Shown here in pieces: positions 61,220-64,000 of a stretch of DNA of 64,000 nucleotides. The notes under the pieces are model-generated. The model did no database searches. It worked only from the letters and a program-made list of their open reading frames with translations, and was not told the DNA's origin. This DNA comes from Ahrensia sp. R2A130 (GTDB lineage Bacteria > Pseudomonadota > Alphaproteobacteria > Rhizobiales > Rhizobiaceae), in assembly GCF_000179775.1 (NCBI RefSeq), contig NZ_AEEB01000017.1:434001-498000 (forward strand), written 5' to 3'. Position numbers and translations under genes: made by a program. Numbering within the stretch: the stretch's first letter is position 1; the number at the start of each line of letters is the position of its first letter.

Positions 61220-62152
61220 TCATGTATTCGTGTGTTCGCGCCCCTGCGGCGAACGCACCAGCTTCGTGTTGCGAGCCCGTTCACGCTGAACGGTGTAGAG
61301 CGCTGCAGCGATGATCACGACCGATCCGACCCATGTGTACGGCCCGGGTAACGTGTCGAAAATCAGCCAGCCGAAGAACGTCGCGTAGAGCAGCCGTACA
61401 TAGTCCAGCGATGCCAGCACGGAGGCCTCGCCCCATTTATAAGCATAGATATTGCCCATCTGCGCGGCGAAGGACGTGACGCCCATGGCGAGCAACAGCA
61501 CCCACTCCGTGACGGTGGGCCACTGCCAAAAATAGATAGCGGGTATGGCGACACACAGGCCCACGAGAAACGCCTGATAGGCAAGAATTGTGATTGGCTC
61601 ATCGGTGCGCGACAGCAGCCGGATAATGACCATCACCAAGCCCGCTGCGGCTGCACCTGCAAGCGCGTAAAGCGAGTAAGGGTCGAACCCGGAGGAGCCG
61701 GGCTGCACCATCACCAACACACCAAGAAAACCTACGGCAACCGCCATCCACCTCCGCCACCCCACTTGTTCCTTCAGCAGCCAGATTGCAAAAATGGTGA
61801 CGAAGAAGCTCTTCGCAAAACCGATGGCAACCGCATCAGCCAGAGGCATTTCTATGATCGCCGTGAACCCTGCCAGCATGGCGACCAGCGCCAGAGCCAC
61901 GCGAATAATTTGAAGATCGAGCCGGGAGGTCCGCAAGCAACCGGGAAACTCCTTCATCACTTGCGGCATCACAATGGCCATCATCACGACTTGCCGCACC
62001 AGCAGAATTTGCGTCACGTGCAGCCGTTCACCGGCGACCTTCACCAGCAGCACCATGACCGAAAACCCGAACGCGGCAGCGAAGATCATCAGCGAGCCCT
62101 TCACGTTGCCGGGAAGCGCGTGAAAGCGGCGGACTGTGGTTGCAATTGGCAT
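61220..62152 (-). CDS. EamA/DMT-family transporter
   Basis: 310 residues from ATG 62152, ten hydrophobic helices in two EamA repeats. Features include GSLMIFAAAFGFSVMVLLVK in helix 1, AIGFAKSFFVTIFAIWLLKE at the repeat junction, and LASLDYVRLLYATFFGWLIFD in the second repeat. Drug/metabolite transporters export or import small organic molecules; the substrate cannot be told. The frame is open upstream to 62323, but the first transmembrane helix begins soon after the chosen ATG. Divergent from the molybdopterin enzyme gene with about 150 bases between. Confidence 0.85.
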   Translation of the reverse strand: MPIATTVRRFHALPGNVKGSLMIFAAAFGFSVMVLLVKVAGERLHVTQILLVRQVVMMAIVMPQVMKEFPGCLRTSRLDLQIIRVALALVAMLAGFTAIIEMPLADAVAIGFAKSFFVTIFAIWLLKEQVGWRRWMAVAVGFLGVLVMVQPGSSGFDPYSLYALAGAAAAGLVMVIIRLLSRTDEPITILAYQAFLVGLCVAIPAIYFWQWPTVTEWVLLLAMGVTSFAAQMGNIYAYKWGEASVLASLDYVRLLYATFFGWLIFDTLPGPYTWVGSVVIIAAALYTVQRERARNTKLVRSPQGREHTNT

Positions 62153-62301
62153 GAGGCGGATTGATTCCAGCTGAGATGGACGCAGGATGGACCCGCGCCC
62201 CTCGCGGCACAATGCGCCTTGCGTAGGTGAACCAAAGCGTCGAAACTCGATACCGAATATGCAACCGCCAGTGGGCGGGTAGATGATGCGGAGCTTCCAC
62301 C

Positions 62302-64000
62302 ATGAACGCCATGACCCCACCAAAATTCGGACAGAAAGTCGGCATGGGCCAATCGGTTCTTCGCAAGGAAGATGCAGCCTTTATAACCGGCGAAGGCAAC
62401 TACACCGATGATGTGAAGCGCGACGGCGCGCTCCACGCTTACGTTCTGCGCTCGCCCACCGCCCATGCGACCTTCACCATCGAAGACCGCGACACTGCAG
62501 CATCCATGGATGGCGTTAAGCTGGTGCTGACGGCAGCTGACATAGAAGGTCATGGCGGGTTGAAATGCCAGACGGTGCTGAAGCAGGTCGATGGCACCAT
62601 GCACGACACCAAGGATATTCCATTGCTCTGCGACGGTGTGGTGCGTCATGTTGGCGACGCCATCGCTTTCGTGGTGGCTGAAACGGAAGCTCAGGCGCGC
62701 GAAGCGGGCGAGGCCATCGAAGTCGATTTCGACATGCTGCCCACCGTGGTCGATACCGAATCTGCGCTCTCCGACGATGCTGTGCTTGTCTATGACGACA
62801 CGCCAAATAATCTCGCCTTCGAGGTGGAGATGGGCAATGCAGACCGCTCACGCGAGATATTCAAATCCGCGGCCCGCGTGTCCGAACTCAAGCTCATCAA
62901 CAACCGGTTGATCTGCAACTACATGGAAACCCGTGGCTGCGTGGCCGAATGGTCCGATGAAGAAGATCGCTACACGCTTACCGTCGGCTCGCAGGGCGTG
63001 CACAGCATGCGCGATGCGCTGGCGGGCCAATGCCTCAACGTATCACCTGACAAATTGCGGGTGGTAACGCCGGATGTCGGCGGTGGTTTCGGCACCAAAG
63101 TCTTCCCATATCGTGAATATCCACTGGCGCTTATCGCTGCAAAGCGTCTCGGCCATCCGGTGAAATGGCGTTGCGACCGCTCCGAACATTTTGTCGCCGA
63201 TGCCCATGGCCGCGATAACGTGGTGACCATGAAAATGGCAATGGATGAAGACGGTCGGTTTTTGGCGCTCGATGTCGATCTGATCGCAGCCATGGGCGCA
63301 TATCTACACACTTACGGCCCGTACATCCCGACGCTTGGCACAACAATCGGCACCGGTATTTATGACATTGAAGCCTGCGCCTTCCACATTCGCGGCGTCT
63401 ATACTCACACCACCCCGACAGATGCCTATCGCGGCGCAGGGCGTCCTGAAGCGATCTACGCGCTTGAACGATTGGTCGATCAATGCGCCCGCGACATGGG
63501 CGTCGGTCCAGATGAAATTCGCCGCCGTAACGCTATTCCTTCCGACATGCTGCCTTACAAAACACCGTTCGGCCGAACCTACGACACTGGCGAGTTCACC
63601 GCTCATATGGACAAGTGCATGGAGATCGCCGGTTGGGGAGATTTCGACAGCCGCGCAAACGCCGCAAAGACGGAAGGCAAATTGCGGGGCATCGGCATGT
63701 CCACCTATATCGAGGCCTGCGCCTTTGCTGGCTCCGAACCTGCCAAGCTGGAATTGCAGACCGACGGCACGGTGAGACTGCTCATAGGCACCCAATCTAA
63801 CGGGCAGGGCCACCAGACTGCCTACGCGCAATTTGCAGCCGAAGTGCTGAACCTCGACATCGATTCCATTGACGTGCGGCAGGGCGATACAGATGAGTTG
63901 GCGACCGGCGGCGGCACCGGCGGTTCCCGCTCCATCCCGCTCGGGGGTGTATCGGTTAAACGCGGCTCCGAAGCGCTGGCGGAAAAAATTAAGGAAATCG
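62302..64000 (+). CDS. Molybdopterin hydroxylase large subunit (CoxL-like form II), 3' end missing
   Basis: 566 codons from ATG 62302 (GGAG 8 bases upstream), running off the right edge. Xanthine oxidase family: an N-terminal a/b-hammerhead domain (QSVLRKEDAAFITGEGNYTDD) and a molybdopterin-binding domain with VVTPDVGGGFGTK, TDAYRGAGRPEAIYALER and GTQSNGQGHQTAYAQ. The AYRGAGR active-site loop is that of form II CoxL-like enzymes; true CO dehydrogenases carry AYxCSFR. The substrate is therefore probably an organic compound rather than CO. No FAD or iron-sulfur subunit gene is present upstream; they may lie beyond the window. Confidence 0.88.
   Translation, partial: MNAMTPPKFGQKVGMGQSVLRKEDAAFITGEGNYTDDVKRDGALHAYVLRSPTAHATFTIEDRDTAASMDGVKLVLTAADIEGHGGLKCQTVLKQVDGTMHDTKDIPLLCDGVVRHVGDAIAFVVAETEAQAREAGEAIEVDFDMLPTVVDTESALSDDAVLVYDDTPNNLAFEVEMGNADRSREIFKSAARVSELKLINNRLICNYMETRGCVAEWSDEEDRYTLTVGSQGVHSMRDALAGQCLNVSPDKLRVVTPDVGGGFGTKVFPYREYPLALIAAKRLGHPVKWRCDRSEHFVADAHGRDNVVTMKMAMDEDGRFLALDVDLIAAMGAYLHTYGPYIPTLGTTIGTGIYDIEACAFHIRGVYTHTTPTDAYRGAGRPEAIYALERLVDQCARDMGVGPDEIRRRNAIPSDMLPYKTPFGRTYDTGEFTAHMDKCMEIAGWGDFDSRANAAKTEGKLRGIGMSTYIEACAFAGSEPAKLELQTDGTVRLLIGTQSNGQGHQTAYAQFAAEVLNLDIDSIDVRQGDTDELATGGGTGGSRSIPLGGVSVKRGSEALAEKIKEI

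Noticed and set aside
1-64000. CRISPR arrays, tRNA, rRNA, insertion sequences
   Set aside because: Intergenic spaces are short and were read through; none shows repeat-spacer structure, cloverleaf-like sequence or transposase remnants.

Overview
This window reads as a chromosomal segment of an alphaproteobacterium of the order Hyphomicrobiales (Rhizobiales). The evidence is a MucR/Ros regulator, a FeuPQ-type two-component pair beside a cycHJKL-type cytochrome c maturation operon and degP, a PleC-like kinase between glnE and pepN, DUF1491, DUF2336 and DUF6456 proteins, and CtrA-type TTAA-N7-TTAA boxes. Base composition looks moderate for the order, which fits a marine lineage better than a high-GC soil rhizobium; I cannot name the genus. 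Almost everything has the density and operon structure of core chromosome. I see no integrase, transposase, att site, CRISPR array, rRNA or tRNA.

Layout. 1-6.3 kb is housekeeping: a HerA/YjgR-like ATPase cut by the left edge, a type II haloacid dehalogenase, a branched-chain aminotransferase, Fe-type superoxide dismutase, oligopeptidase B and MsrB. 6.3-14.1 kb (minus strand) is a ten-gene Mrp/Mnh-type cation/proton antiporter operon. Its order (E, F, G, MrpA C-terminal part, B, C, D, then further NuoL/M/N-like subunits) recalls the membrane arm of archaeal Mbh complexes. 14.4-16.5 kb holds mucR and two adjacent genes that look like GafY and GafZ, the split form of the gene transfer agent activator GafA. 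16.5-25.2 kb holds sufE, a DivJ-like kinase, a peptidoglycan-binding protein, DUF1491, DUF2336, DUF1254/DUF1214 proteins, PBP1A and YcgN.

25.2-39.4 kb is a contiguous RcGTA-like gene transfer agent cluster: small and large terminase, portal, prohead protease, capsid, connector and adaptor, tail proteins, tape measure, hub proteins, NlpC/P60 peptidase and the giant TIM-barrel tail protein. It is followed by a small lysis-like cassette (holin-like protein, cationic micro-ORF, Rz1-like lipoprotein). The cluster has a near-consensus promoter, then a short leader ending in an intrinsic terminator before the first gene, and a second strong terminator between capsid and connector.

40.0-53.6 kb carries a FeuN-like inhibitor with FeuP/FeuQ, a lipoprotein, ccmIEFH, degP, another response regulator/kinase pair and glnE. 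53.6-64 kb carries a PleC-like kinase, pepN, a short TadG-like protein, pgi, an EamA transporter and the start of a molybdopterin hydroxylase large subunit.

How it fits together: DivJ- and PleC-type kinases classically feed DivK and CtrA. CtrA and Gaf proteins are known controllers of GTAs. The direct activator candidates (gafY-gafZ) lie about 9 kb upstream of the particle genes. The most interesting unexplained structures are the operator-like palindrome over the gafY -10 element, the promoter-leader-terminator module ahead of the GTA operon (it resembles a phage late promoter awaiting antitermination), the terminator after the capsid gene, and the overlapping-frame lysis-like genes.
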